Source of the DNA: CBDHHC01 sp965263345
GTDB taxonomy: Bacteria > Pseudomonadota > Alphaproteobacteria > Rhizobiales > CBDHHC01
NCBI GenBank assembly: GCA_965263345.1
Contig: CBDHHC010000024.1
Coordinates: 682,001-746,000 of the forward strand
Direction of reading: 5' to 3'
DNA: 64,000 nucleotides
Shown one piece after another: positions 52,142 through 61,990 of the stretch (position 1 is its first letter; the number at the start of each line of letters is the position of its first letter). The notes under the pieces are model-generated. The model was not told the DNA's origin and did not search any database. It saw only the letters and a program-made list of their open reading frames with translations. Both the position numbers and the translations under genes were made by a program.

Positions 52142-54418
52142 CTAAAGCTCATCTCGCCTCGCCCTTAACAGAGCAAACACACCACTAGTGTAATGCGTAA
52201 TAGTAATAGGAGCAATCACAAGCTGGTATTCATCTTTTTCTGTGTTGTAATCAGCCCTGGATAAAAAGGGTGTCGATTTAAAATAACTCTCAGAAAGATC
52301 AAGTAAAGTCAATGCCTTCATATCATCAGATCCAATCACAATAAGTCGCTCTGTTACATCAGGCTCTGTGTACATCTCAGGCATAAGGTGTTCACAAAAA
52401 TCCTGATCAAGAGCAATATTATAAGTTGCCCTAAAATCAGAAAATTTCATCCATTTTTCAATTGGCCTCACACCACCTGGAAACATATCTAACCAGTCTT
52501 TAACAGAGGCATCATTCATAGGTCTTCCAATTTGGTCTTGTCTGTTACCAATTGATGGAGCATATCGAAAACGAACCCTGCCGCCATTCTGCTTTTTCAT
52601 CAAAGTTGCAACTTCATCAGGAATCGCTTTGCCAAAACGCTCTTTTGCAGCATCAAGAGCATCATCCAAAACACCATGCCTGTCAGTATCTTTTATCCAA
52701 AAACTCTCACGATGAGAAACTCTAGGAGAAAGGCGTTGATCAGTCAGAGCAACCGTATCAAATGGATTAAGAGCGTTAACCTGTTTCTTCTGCCTTAGAG
52801 AATCTAAAAAATGTTCAGGACTGTTAAGCTGAATAATCATCTCAGGAACCATCAGGTCTGGAACAAACAACACTTGAACATCCTGAACATCTCGGTAATC
52901 TAATAACAATGCTTGATCATAAGAAGCTGCAATCACAATTAATCGTCCTGCACCCTCATACAATTCACGATAAGATCTTTCACCCTGAAAGTCCAAACGA
53001 CCAGAAAGCTCCTGCAAAGTGATCCAAGATGATAATGGCAATAAAGTTTTATTCGTGTAAAGCTCTCCTGGAAATGGTGACTTTAGCTCCCCATCTTCAT
53101 TAAGACCAAGACTTGGGTGAAAAGGATAAGCAGAAACTCCGCCATCAAGTTCAAAATAGAGTTTTTTAAAAACGTCCGGTAGCCTGAACCCAAGACGGTT
53201 TTCTTGTGCTAGCCACTCACCTTCACCAACACCTTTTGTAGAGTTGGCCCTAGAATTTGCCCAAAACAAATGAGGATGCTCATGGTCATAACCTTCAGAT
53301 GCAAGCATCTCTGCATCACGATTAGAATTTTTCTTTAAACTCTTATCCACCTCAACTCTAAGGTCTGCAAAGAACATATCAAAATTATCATAACGCTTAC
53401 GGATTTGGCTTTCAATTGGATTATCTAAGTCAACCAGCAAGACACCAGGCTCTCTTTCGTTTTCCCTATAATCAAGAAGTGTTGCAACACCATACATCCT
53501 GGATAACACCACAAGTTTCTCAGAACCTGGAAACCAGCTCTCTTTCACATCTTCATCATCATACTCAGAATCAAAATAGTCTTCATAATCGGAAATTAGA
53601 CGATAAAGATCTTTAAGAGGCTTCAGATCATTATAGCCATGCGAGAAGGCCTCGATCCAGTCATCATATTTTTTTCCAGGATTTTCTATACCTGGCACCC
53701 AGTAAGTTTTTAAAGATCCACCATCCCTAATTTTATAAAGATCTCTTAAAGTTTTAGGAAGCTCATAACCCAGACGTCTTTCTGTTTCTTCTATCATTAC
53801 TTCAGTTGCTGAAACTGGAGATCTGACAATTTTTTTTCCATCCTCTTGCGGCCACCGCATTAAGGCCCAATGCGTATGATCAGCAACAGAAAAATGTCGT
53901 GAAGAAAAGAAGTTTTCGAGTGTTACATTCTCATCAGATATAAGAAGATCATCGGAACTCTCGACCTTAGAGACACCATCAATGATTTCTTCTGACCGAC
54001 TTTCCCCAAATATGATGAATAACAGACTAAGAAATGAAACAATAGCAAAACCACTCAGGATCCAAATGTCGGAAGTTGTTATATGTTCAGAAACTTCTAC
54101 CCCTCCAAAGAGACGACCAATTCCTAAACCCAAAAAGAAAAACAGACAAACAACGACAAGCTGCACAATCCAGGTTAAAAAGACATCAAAGCAAAGACGA
54201 AAAATACTGGATGAGCTTATATGATTGTTCCACTGTTTCCATTTTCCTCCAATATAATTAATAACAAAAAGAACACTTATAGGAAAAATGATCCATAGAT
54301 TGCTTGCAAATAGACCATATCCAAGAGGAAGCAAAATATGTCCGACACCAAAAATTAATCGTAAATGAACTATCCAGTTTTTTAACATACTTTGTTTCAT
54401 ACCAACTTTAGCGCTCAA
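52142..54418 (-). CDS. Membrane protein with three SUKH (SMI1/KNR4) domains
   Basis: 758 residues. The first ~145 contain four hydrophobic helices (LIFGVGHILLPLGYGLFASN, IIFPISVLFVINYIGG, TWIVQLVVVCLFFFLGLGIG, ILSGFAIVSFLSLLFIIFG). Three SUKH-type domains follow: one opening with EVMIEETERRLGYELPKTLRDLY and RDGG (about 205-345), one with WLAQENRLGFRLPDVFKKLY and LDGG (about 390-545), one with ALDAAKERFGKAIPDEVATL and QNGG (about 590-740). SUKH domains are typical of immunity proteins against contact-dependent toxins, but also of general cytoplasmic interaction modules. A membrane-anchored triple array is unusual. No toxin gene is adjacent. Confidence 0.8.
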   Translation of the reverse strand: MSAKVGMKQSMLKNWIVHLRLIFGVGHILLPLGYGLFASNLWIIFPISVLFVINYIGGKWKQWNNHISSSSIFRLCFDVFLTWIVQLVVVCLFFFLGLGIGRLFGGVEVSEHITTSDIWILSGFAIVSFLSLLFIIFGESRSEEIIDGVSKVESSDDLLISDENVTLENFFSSRHFSVADHTHWALMRWPQEDGKKIVRSPVSATEVMIEETERRLGYELPKTLRDLYKIRDGGSLKTYWVPGIENPGKKYDDWIEAFSHGYNDLKPLKDLYRLISDYEDYFDSEYDDEDVKESWFPGSEKLVVLSRMYGVATLLDYRENEREPGVLLVDLDNPIESQIRKRYDNFDMFFADLRVEVDKSLKKNSNRDAEMLASEGYDHEHPHLFWANSRANSTKGVGEGEWLAQENRLGFRLPDVFKKLYFELDGGVSAYPFHPSLGLNEDGELKSPFPGELYTNKTLLPLSSWITLQELSGRLDFQGERSYRELYEGAGRLIVIAASYDQALLLDYRDVQDVQVLFVPDLMVPEMIIQLNSPEHFLDSLRQKKQVNALNPFDTVALTDQRLSPRVSHRESFWIKDTDRHGVLDDALDAAKERFGKAIPDEVATLMKKQNGGRVRFRYAPSIGNRQDQIGRPMNDASVKDWLDMFPGGVRPIEKWMKFSDFRATYNIALDQDFCEHLMPEMYTEPDVTERLIVIGSDDMKALTLLDLSESYFKSTPFLSRADYNTEKDEYQLVIAPITITHYTSGVFALLRARRDEL

Positions 54419-54722
54419 CCAGAAAAATTGACAAGAGAAATCATCATGTTGATCTCTGGTCCAACATTCATGAGCATATTTGACAACGACTTATATCTCG
54501 GCTCCCACCACTTAAAGTATAACTTCATGCGAATAGGCGATATGGTTGATTCTTATTAACTGCAATTCTTTATAAAATTACGGCTTTATAGTGATATCTA
54601 TAAATCTTGAATGATGATCGTGAAGTTCCACAGAATTTCAGCAAAAGCTGCCTGGAAAAAATCACTCTTTAACAATTTCCTCACTATAAAAACTGAACGA
54701 TTATTTTTTAGGAAAAATGTCC
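54419..54722. other. Intergenic region upstream of the SUKH protein
   Basis: 304 bases with no supported gene. It should contain the minus-strand promoter of the SUKH protein. Nothing distinctive was seen before the strong + strand promoter at 54723. Confidence 0.5.
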
Positions 54723-54751
54723 TTGACACTGTAGCGTTGCTGTGTTAGGTT
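54723..54751 (+). promoter_or_regulatory. Sigma-70-type promoter of a candidate small RNA
   Basis: An exact TTGACA (54723-54728), a 17-base spacer and TAGGTT (54746-54751, matching TATAAT at three positions including the outer T-A and T) form a convincing housekeeping promoter. It faces no protein gene: the next gene on the right is on the opposite strand. Confidence 0.7.
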
Positions 54752-54756
54752 TATGG

Positions 54757-54867
54757 CATAACCGCATAGAGTTTAGGAAAACTCATATATATCATTTTCT
54801 AACTTTTACTGCATCAGGCTTCATTCCTGACTAACTCAATACCACCCTTGGTTCTCCCAAGGTTTTT
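54757..54867 (+). ncRNA. Candidate orphan small RNA (~110 nt)
   Basis: The segment between the promoter at 54723 and the terminator at 54846 has no reading frame with a ribosome site but has ordered hairpins: GAGTTT-AGGA-AAACTC (54769-54784), TCAGG-(7)-CCTGA (54814-54830) and the terminator stem (54846-54862). The 5' end is inferred from the promoter position. It does not match the signal recognition particle RNA, 6S or tmRNA motifs known to me. Function and targets are unknown. Confidence 0.55.
54846..54867 (+). terminator. Rho-independent terminator of the candidate small RNA
   Basis: CCTTGG and CCAAGG pair over 6 bp around a 5-base loop and are followed directly by TTTTT. Orientation is +, matching the promoter at 54723. 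Confidence 0.75.
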
Positions 54868-54952
54868 CAACTCTCTTTATATAATCCGTGCTGGAGAAAC
54901 AGACGAATTTTTGAAGCACGATACAAAATTTGACCTTTTTAAAAGTAAAAAA

Positions 54953-55405
54953 CTATTGACCTTTAAGTTTAATTTCTTCTTGCCTCATAGGCATCGCATC
55001 TATAACTGAAAATAACTTATTTATGGATAATGGTGTATTCTGACGTAATTTTTCAGTTCCATCTTTTCCAAATAGAATAACGGAATACTCATTAGGTTCT
55101 ACTCTAAAATATTGATAAAAAGGGCGAGTAGCAAGATGAGGCTTTACTGCATTATTAACACGAACAAACTGATCATAAACAAAAGATAAAACAACTATAT
55201 CTCGTTCTAAAACACCAGCTTTTTCTTTATCTAAAAGCGCTGTTTGTTTTAACAAAAATTGGTGCTTTATATTTGGTGCAAAAATAAGAACAACACGCTT
55301 TTCCCATAAATAGCGTTCCATGATACGAGCAACATCAGCTTTTACAGATGTAGAAGAAATTACAAATAACAATAATATAATAAGATAATTGATAATACTT
55401 CTCAT
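54953..55405 (-). CDS. DUF4174 family periplasmic protein
   Basis: 150 residues. A signal peptide (IINYLIILLLFVISSTSVKA) is followed by a thioredoxin-like DUF4174 domain: YLWEKRVVLIFAPNIKHQFLLKQTALL, RDIVVLSFVYDQFVRV, SVILFGKDGTEKLRQNTPLSINKLFSVIDAMPMRQEEI. The closing ID-x-MPMR-x-E is the family's most recognisable element. No CxxC is present. The start at 55405 has AAGG upstream and begins the signal peptide; a longer frame would overlap the guaA end. It follows guaA by 26 bases. Its function is unknown. Confidence 0.85.
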   Translation of the reverse strand: MRSIINYLIILLLFVISSTSVKADVARIMERYLWEKRVVLIFAPNIKHQFLLKQTALLDKEKAGVLERDIVVLSFVYDQFVRVNNAVKPHLATRPFYQYFRVEPNEYSVILFGKDGTEKLRQNTPLSINKLFSVIDAMPMRQEEIKLKGQ

Positions 55406-55431
55406 AAGGAATGACCTTTTGTAATTAAGCT

Positions 55432-56979
55432 TTACTCCCACTCAATTGTCCCAGGAGGTTTAGAAGTAACATCATAAACAACTCTATTAATTCCGCGAAC
55501 CTCATTTATAATTCGTGTCGCAGTTCTACCTAAAAAATCATGCGAAAAACCATAATAATCAGCAGTCATTCCATCCGTTGATGTAACGGCTCGTAAAGCA
55601 CAAACATAATCATATGTTCTAGCATCTCCCATAACGCCAACAGTTCTTACTGGGAGCAAAACAGCAAAAGCTTGCCAGATTTCATCATACAGTCCTGCAT
55701 TGCGAATTTCTTCTAGATAGATCGCATCTGCTTTACGAAGAATATCAGCCTTTTCTTTTGTAATTTCTCCAGGAATACGAATTGCCAAACCTGGACCAGG
55801 GAAAGGATGACGACCAACAAATGAGTTAGGTAGGCCTAATTCGCGACCAAGTGCTCGAACTTCATCTTTAAAGAGTTCACGCAACGGTTCAATAAGTTTC
55901 AAATCCATCCGTTCAGGTAAACCACCAACATTATGATGAGATTTAATTGTAACAGAAGGACCACCTGTAAATGAAACACTTTCAATAACATCTGGATAAA
56001 GGGTGCCTTGCGCTAAAAAATCAGCACCACCTAATTTTTTAGCTTCATCCTCAAAGACATCAATAAAAAGCTTACCGATTGTCTTTCTCTTTAATTCTGG
56101 ATCTGAAATATTATTGAGTGCATGTAGAAATTTATCACCAGCATCCACATGCACAAGTGGTATATTATAATGATGTTTAAATAAATTAACGACCTCTTCA
56201 GCCTCGTTCATACGCATCAAGCCATGATCAACAAAGATACATGTGAGCTGCTCACCAATAGCTTCGTGAATCAAAACGGCAGTAACCGCACTATCTACAC
56301 CACCAGATAAACCACATATGACACGACCACTGCCGACCTGTTCGCGAATTTTAAGGGTTTCCGCTTCACGAAAAGAAGCCATAGTCCAATCACCTTTACA
56401 TCCAACAATGTTATGTACAAAATTGGATAATAATTTCGCTCCATCAGGAGTATGGACAACTTCAGGGTGAAACATCACACCATAATATTTACGAGCCTCA
56501 TCAGCAAAAGCAGCAAAAGGAGCCCCTTCCGATGTTGCAATGACTTCACATCCTTCTGGAAGCGCAACGACACGATCTCCATGGCTCATCCAAACCTGAT
56601 AAGCTGCACCTGGTTGCCATATACCATCAAATAAGGGAGAGGCTTGACGTATTTGCAACATAGCCCGACCAAACTCTCTATGATCAGAACTCTCGACCTG
56701 GCCACCTAATTGAGAGCATAAAGTCATTTGTCCATAGCAAATTCCTAAGATAGGCACACCAGACTGAAAAATAGCTTCAGGTGCACGAGGAGTGTCAATA
56801 TCAGCTACACTAGCTGGTCCACCAGATAATATAATTCCCATAGGAGCAAAAGTTGATAGTACCTCACTCGCTCTATTGAAAGGAACAATTTCACAATAAA
56901 CCCCACATTCCCTAACACGACGGGCAATCAGTTGAGTTACCTGACTACCAAAGTCAATAATGAGGATTTGTTCTGTCAT
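55432..56979 (-). CDS. guaA: GMP synthase (glutamine-hydrolysing)
   Basis: 515 residues. The glutaminase domain has GIILSGGPASV, the nucleophile in ILGICYGQMTLCSQLGG (Cys about residue 81) and the catalytic His-Glu in GVMFHPEVVHT. The ATP pyrophosphatase domain has the P-loop GLSGGVDSAVTAVLI. The dimerisation domain has GRHPFPGPGLAIRI and the C-terminal TSKPPGTIEWE. It converts XMP to GMP. guaB (IMP dehydrogenase) lies 3.4 kb upstream on the same strand. Confidence 0.98.
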   Translation of the reverse strand: MTEQILIIDFGSQVTQLIARRVRECGVYCEIVPFNRASEVLSTFAPMGIILSGGPASVADIDTPRAPEAIFQSGVPILGICYGQMTLCSQLGGQVESSDHREFGRAMLQIRQASPLFDGIWQPGAAYQVWMSHGDRVVALPEGCEVIATSEGAPFAAFADEARKYYGVMFHPEVVHTPDGAKLLSNFVHNIVGCKGDWTMASFREAETLKIREQVGSGRVICGLSGGVDSAVTAVLIHEAIGEQLTCIFVDHGLMRMNEAEEVVNLFKHHYNIPLVHVDAGDKFLHALNNISDPELKRKTIGKLFIDVFEDEAKKLGGADFLAQGTLYPDVIESVSFTGGPSVTIKSHHNVGGLPERMDLKLIEPLRELFKDEVRALGRELGLPNSFVGRHPFPGPGLAIRIPGEITKEKADILRKADAIYLEEIRNAGLYDEIWQAFAVLLPVRTVGVMGDARTYDYVCALRAVTSTDGMTADYYGFSHDFLGRTATRIINEVRGINRVVYDVTSKPPGTIEWE

Positions 56980-57265
56980 ATTTAGCCTTAATGGTTCTTG
57001 GATTTCTTTTAATTGAGTATATAAACACTTACCAGTTTATCGCTAAAACAAAACCTGGAATAACAATTCTTAATAACTCAGCATAACAGTAAGGATAAGA
57101 ATCATCATTCATATACAATGCACTACACTATACAAACTTACTTAACAGATAAGACTATACATTTGCAATGGGTGACGATGATTACTTGCAATGATATATT
57201 CGCATATTTTTTTACTGATAAATCATTTCGGCTAGAGAAGGAAAATTGAATTCTTCAGGAAAAAT

Positions 57266-58063
57266 TCATATAGCTAATTGATAGTTCTCACGAATATATC
57301 TCTCACGAAAACCCATTTTTAGCATATTAGAATATGAATGTTGAGGTTCAGCGTGTATTGCTTCATCATTACACGTCATGATCTCAACACACCCATCTTT
57401 TATTGCATCAATAATGCCCATACGAAGAATTGACAACTGACATCCTTTGCCTCTGTACTCTGGAAGAGTTGCACACCAATCTAGCCAAGCATTTTTCTTT
57501 TGAATAAACATTGCACCTGCACCTATAGGATGACCATCTGAAAAGCCCATATAAATATGCCAAGGATCACGACCTGGAAGCTTAGCTAACCAAGGAATTG
57601 CTTTGTCACCTAAATTAAAACACTTAGAAACAATTTGTCCAAACTCGATTGCATGTTCTTGTCCTATTATCTGTACATTAAGTTTGGTATTAACTTCAGG
57701 AGGGAGCTCTGTTTCACGAGCAAACTTCATCCAACCGCGTGATTTGCGAAAGCCATATTTTTCAACTAACTCAATCACAAAACTTGAACTAATATGTGGA
57801 TTAATATGAAGCAAATATTTCTCAACACCGGCATTTTTATAAAATGATTTAACTGCCTCAATGTGTTCACTGTTAGCTACAGCCTCATCACCTAATCCAA
57901 TTGTCCTATTTATCTTAAAAGCAGCTTCTGATATGTTTCTGGCACATGAGAGATAAGCCCCATCTAGCTTAACATCTTGCATTCCTAATTCAGAACGTAA
58001 ATCAGTGTCAGCTGCGGCGTGCAAATCAGCTAAAGCAGCACTTTCTATATATTGATCATCCAT
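57266..58063 (-). CDS. GNAT-family acetyltransferase
   Basis: 265 residues. The C-terminal half holds a GNAT fold: SDGHPIGAGAMFIQKKNAWLDWCATLPEYRGKGCQLSILRMGIIDAIKDGC, with the acetyl-CoA loop motif YRGKGCQ (Q/R-x-x-G-x-G/A) at about residues 204-210, and a late YSNMLKMGFRERY that matches the typical GNAT ending (Y-x-x-x-x-K-x-G-F). The N-terminal half (about 1-130) may be a second, degenerate GNAT-like domain with VEKYGFRKSRGW. The substrate cannot be predicted. It is isolated between the RraB-like and guaA genes. Confidence 0.85.
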   Translation of the reverse strand: MDDQYIESAALADLHAAADTDLRSELGMQDVKLDGAYLSCARNISEAAFKINRTIGLGDEAVANSEHIEAVKSFYKNAGVEKYLLHINPHISSSFVIELVEKYGFRKSRGWMKFARETELPPEVNTKLNVQIIGQEHAIEFGQIVSKCFNLGDKAIPWLAKLPGRDPWHIYMGFSDGHPIGAGAMFIQKKNAWLDWCATLPEYRGKGCQLSILRMGIIDAIKDGCVEIMTCNDEAIHAEPQHSYSNMLKMGFRERYIRENYQLAI

Positions 58064-58140
58064 AGTTTAGGATTTAATCCCATTCATGAAATTGTAAAAT
58101 ATTACTTTATTGAGTTGTGAATTAGGGTATTTTTGAGGCT

Positions 58141-58902
58141 TTAGACTGTGACATCTTTCTCTACAGCAGTCTCCCAACCATCATATTCTCCGTCTAGCTC
58201 TTTTGCTTTATTGATCAAATTAATAGAAGTTTCCGTTACATCCTCAATTATTGGCCGCTCACTGATAAAAATCTGTAATATAAATTTTTTATCATTATCA
58301 TTATTTTCAACGCATTCTAAGGAGTGAATACCAAAACCTTTTGTTTGCGCCCACTTCTGGAACTCTTCTGCACTTTCTGAATCTTTAAAGTAGATCCAAT
58401 GGTCAACTCGCCTTGGGATCTCACAATTATCACCTTCTAACTCTAACCGTTCAATAACCTTCAAATCATTAAGGACTCTCCAGTCTTCTTCGGTTGGAAA
58501 TAAATCATCCCAGTATCTTAGTTTTTCTGGATCATCCTCAATGGAGTACTCTAACATATAACCATACTTTTCAATAATATTTTTGATAATATTTTCAATT
58601 TCACAACGATCTAAATCAACATATGCATGAAAATATCTCACAGCATTCACGGTAACACGTCCAACATATACACCACTATTTTGCTGAGCGAATTCTTCAA
58701 TGTCATCATCAATCTGGTTTAACACGATAAATTCTTCATCATTGGGTAACCCATAACCATTGTCCGTTTTTAAGTTCATCTTAATCCAGACAAATTGATT
58801 AACTTCTATGTTATCAATTATATCATTAATACCATGATCATAAAAAATAAATGCTGTTTTATCTTCTATTTGACACGGATAATATTCCCAATGATCACTC
58901 AC
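58141..58902 (-). CDS. DUF695 / RraB-domain protein
   Basis: About 253 residues. The N-terminal region (SDHWEYYPCQIEDKTAFIFYDHGI and VGRVTVNAVRYFHAYV) matches DUF695. The C-terminal ~100 residues match the regulator of RNase E activity B (RraB) fold: RRVDHWIYFKDSESAEEFQKWAQTKGFGI and a closing DGEYDGWETAV. The combination is a known family; an RNase E effect is not proven. GTG at 58902 with GGGGTG upstream and the family-like opening SDHWEYYP sets the start in preference to GTG at 58914. It follows rsmB by 30 bases. Confidence 0.82.
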   Translation of the reverse strand: MSDHWEYYPCQIEDKTAFIFYDHGINDIIDNIEVNQFVWIKMNLKTDNGYGLPNDEEFIVLNQIDDDIEEFAQQNSGVYVGRVTVNAVRYFHAYVDLDRCEIENIIKNIIEKYGYMLEYSIEDDPEKLRYWDDLFPTEEDWRVLNDLKVIERLELEGDNCEIPRRVDHWIYFKDSESAEEFQKWAQTKGFGIHSLECVENNDNDKKFILQIFISERPIIEDVTETSINLINKAKELDGEYDGWETAVEKDVTV

Positions 58903-58932
58903 AAAACACCCCACAAAACAATAAAAAACAGA

Positions 58933-60225
58933 TTAATCCACTCGTCCCATAACAGCAAAGAAAAAACCATCCGTTTTAGTTGCGGATGGAGTTAGAGTAA
59001 TTGTGCAATCATCTGACGACCACGGTTTTAAGTCACAATGAGAATATAAATCTTCCCAAACTTCCCCTGCAGACAATAAATCAAAATTGCTATTTCTTTC
59101 CAAAAAGTTATACACCTGATATTCATTTTCATTAGGTAGAATAGAACAAGTAATATAACATAGAAATCCACCTTTTTTTACGAATTCTGATGCTTGCTCC
59201 AAAACTACAAGTTGTTCCTCTACTCGCTTCGCTAGAGACTTTTCATTCAACCTCCATTTCGTATCAGGTCTCCTACGCCAAACTCCAGACCCAGTACAAG
59301 GAGCATCTACAACGACACGATCCATAGTCTCTTTCAATGAAATTAAACTTTCTATATCCGAACCATGAACTTGAACATTTCTGGTGCCAGCTCTTTTCAA
59401 ACGTTCGTATATTGGTGCTAATCGAGTTCTATCAATATCAAATGAGTGAATTTGCCCTTTATTATTCATAAGGGCAGAGATAGCAAGCGTCTTACCTCCT
59501 GCTCCAGCACAAAAATCAAGGATTTGTTCCCCTGGTTGAGCATAAACAAGTTCTGATACAACTTGACTCCCTGCATCCTGAACTTCTAACCACCCCTTTT
59601 GATAAGCAGCCTCAGGAAGGATATTCGCACCTCTTGTCGCTCCCTTTGTAGCGGCAAGTCTTAATCCAAATCGGGTTAGTTCAATGGACTCAGGAGAAAA
59701 TCGGTGAAGAGATTTTTGCACTTTTTCTACTTCAGACTTCAAAGAATTAACTCTTAAATCAGTAGGAGGCCGCTCACTAAGTGCTTGCCCTTCTATGATA
59801 TAATCTTCCGAGAAATTTTCTTCAAAATAAACCTCTAGCCATTCAGGTATATCAGCTTGAACCCAACCAGGAGCTTGATCTAGGGTTGCGTTTTCTATTT
59901 CCTGAATGTCTTTTTCTGTAAGATTATCAGGAGCATATTTATCATCAGAAAACATCTCATTTAATTCTTGCGCTGTAGTTCCCCACTCAAAAATACTTGT
60001 GGCAAGAATTAAAGCCCTTGCTTGCTCAGAATTAACCAACCAGCTAAGAGAAGCCTTCTTCCTGAGGGCATCATAAACAAGGTTACCTATTACAGCACGA
60101 TCTCCCGCACCAGCAAAACGATGTGACTTCCCCCAGTCTGCAAGAGAAACACTTGCTGGACGATTATTGACAATAATATCATCAAGTACATCAATCGCTG
60201 CCTGCAATCTTGCACCAAATCGCAT
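58933..60225 (-). CDS. rsmB: RsmB/NOP-family 16S rRNA cytosine-C5 methyltransferase
   Basis: 430 residues. The N-terminal helical region (ASVSLADWGKSHRFAGAGDRAVIGNLVYDALRKKASLSWLV) is NusB-like. The catalytic domain has the SAM motif ILDFCAGAGGKTLAISALM (about residues 235-253), VDAPCTGSGVWRRRPDTKWRL with one key Cys (about 305-325), and the nucleophile Cys in LCYITCSILPNENE. It methylates a cytosine of 16S rRNA. RsmB is preferred over other NOP members because of the N-terminal region, though the exact target site is not certain. Confidence 0.9.
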   Translation of the reverse strand: MRFGARLQAAIDVLDDIIVNNRPASVSLADWGKSHRFAGAGDRAVIGNLVYDALRKKASLSWLVNSEQARALILATSIFEWGTTAQELNEMFSDDKYAPDNLTEKDIQEIENATLDQAPGWVQADIPEWLEVYFEENFSEDYIIEGQALSERPPTDLRVNSLKSEVEKVQKSLHRFSPESIELTRFGLRLAATKGATRGANILPEAAYQKGWLEVQDAGSQVVSELVYAQPGEQILDFCAGAGGKTLAISALMNNKGQIHSFDIDRTRLAPIYERLKRAGTRNVQVHGSDIESLISLKETMDRVVVDAPCTGSGVWRRRPDTKWRLNEKSLAKRVEEQLVVLEQASEFVKKGGFLCYITCSILPNENEYQVYNFLERNSNFDLLSAGEVWEDLYSHCDLKPWSSDDCTITLTPSATKTDGFFFAVMGRVD

Positions 60226-60355
60226 GATTATTTACCCCACTGTATTCTTAAATATAACCAAGAGTTTGGACTGCAAACAAAGAGTATATAATCTAAATAA
60301 ATTAATGTTGGATATGTTACAAACATTACTTTTACAACAAATAAAAGAATATTGA

Positions 60356-61855
60356 TTATATCTGGCTAGGATAATTAGGACTCTCTCTAGTTATTGTAAC
60401 ATCATGTGCGTGACTCTCACGCAAAGAAGCAGGGGAAATCCTGACAAACTCTGATTTTTCCTGCAATGCTTTGATATTTTCTGCTCCAATATATCCCATA
60501 GCAGCTCTTAAACCACCAACCAATTGATGTAATACACTGCCAACTGGTCCTTTATATGGTACTTGCCCTTCAATACCTTCAGGCACAAGCTTCAATGAAT
60601 CTCCAACTTCTTGCTGAAAATAACGATCAGCTGATCCTCGGGACATTGCTGAAACAGACCCCATACCACGATATGATTTGTATGATCTACCCTGGTAAAG
60701 AAATACATCACCAGGACTTTCATCGGTTCCAGCCAATAGAGAACCAATCATTGCACAATTAGCGCCTGCAGCTATTGCTTTCGCAAGATCCCCCGAATAC
60801 TTAATACCACCATCAGCTACCACAGGTATATTTTCGGAGTTTGCAGCTTCAACAGCCTGGAGAATTGCTGTTAATTGTGGCACTCCAACTCCAGCAATAA
60901 TTCTTGTAGTACAGATTGATCCTGGACCTATACCAACTTTAATAGCATCAGCACCAGCATCAATTAGTGCTTTAGCGCCATCTCTGGTTGCAATATTTCC
61001 GGCTAAAACTTGTATATCACCAGGCATATTTTTAATTCGTTCAACAGCTTTTAAGACACGATCAGAATGTCCGTGTGCTGTATCGACAACAATCAAATCT
61101 GCACCAGCTGCGACCAAATGCTCTGTTCGAGAATAACCTTCATCGCCAACAGTTGTTGCAGCACCAACTCTCAATCGACCTTGATCATCTTTACAGGCCT
61201 CAGGATTTAATCTTGCTTTTTCAATATCCTTAACAGTAATAAGACCGATACAATGATAAGCATCGTCAACAACGATAAGTTTCTCAATACGATGTTGATG
61301 TAGTAATTTTTTAGCTTCTTCCAGGTCCACAGTATCACGAACTGTAACCAGACTTTCTTTTGTCATTAATGAAGAAACTGGCTCACTTAAATTAGTAGCA
61401 AATCGCACATCTCTATTAGTAAGAATGCCAACAAGTTTACCACTCGTTTTACCATGCAAAGGTTTTTCTACGACAGGAATACCTGAAATTTTATGATCAT
61501 GCATTAAGCTTAAGGCTTCTGCGAGTTCCGCTTCTGGGTTAATCGTAACAGGATTAACCACCATACCAGATTCAAACTTTTTAACCTGTATTACATTATC
61601 AGCTTGCTCTTCTTGTGTCATATTACGATGAATGACACCAATTCCACCAGCTTGGGCCATAGCAATTGCCAACCGTGCCTCTGTCACTGTATCCATAGCC
61701 GAAGAAATAATGGGTATTCTTAGGGATATAGATTTTGTAATTGAGGTATATGTCTCAACTTCCGTAGGCATAACATTTGAGGCAGCAGGTTTTAAAAGTA
61801 CATCATCAAATGTTAATGCAATATCAATATTGGATTTAATCAAACCGTCTAGCAT
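60356..61855 (-). CDS. guaB: IMP dehydrogenase GuaB
   Basis: 499 residues. The TIM barrel opens with IALTFDDVLLKPAAS. Two CBS domains occupy about residues 95-220 (LMHDHKISGIPVVEKPLHGK and LLHQHRIEKLIVVDD). The catalytic loop is GIGPGSICTTRIIAGVGVPQ, with the active-site Cys, followed by GGIKYSGDLAKAIAAGA and YRGMGSVSAM. It oxidises IMP to XMP, feeding GuaA. The start at 61855 is set by GGAGG nine bases upstream and by the normal family length; a longer frame from 61924 is not supported. Confidence 0.97.
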   Translation of the reverse strand: MLDGLIKSNIDIALTFDDVLLKPAASNVMPTEVETYTSITKSISLRIPIISSAMDTVTEARLAIAMAQAGGIGVIHRNMTQEEQADNVIQVKKFESGMVVNPVTINPEAELAEALSLMHDHKISGIPVVEKPLHGKTSGKLVGILTNRDVRFATNLSEPVSSLMTKESLVTVRDTVDLEEAKKLLHQHRIEKLIVVDDAYHCIGLITVKDIEKARLNPEACKDDQGRLRVGAATTVGDEGYSRTEHLVAAGADLIVVDTAHGHSDRVLKAVERIKNMPGDIQVLAGNIATRDGAKALIDAGADAIKVGIGPGSICTTRIIAGVGVPQLTAILQAVEAANSENIPVVADGGIKYSGDLAKAIAAGANCAMIGSLLAGTDESPGDVFLYQGRSYKSYRGMGSVSAMSRGSADRYFQQEVGDSLKLVPEGIEGQVPYKGPVGSVLHQLVGGLRAAMGYIGAENIKALQEKSEFVRISPASLRESHAHDVTITRESPNYPSQI

Positions 61856-61990
61856 TATGCTATCCTCCAGCAAATCATCTGTAATTTGGGCATTAAATAG
61901 AAGATTCTGCCTATAATGCCACAAAACTTGTTCATGAATTAATGGCAGTTACATCACAAAACAGATAAGATTTAAATGAAATTCGTACGC

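Noticed and set aside
54757..54867. Signal recognition particle RNA, 6S RNA or tmRNA in the orphan RNA segment
   Set aside because: The GGAAGCA/AGGAAG-type SRP tetraloop region, the 6S central bubble and a tRNA-like end are all absent.
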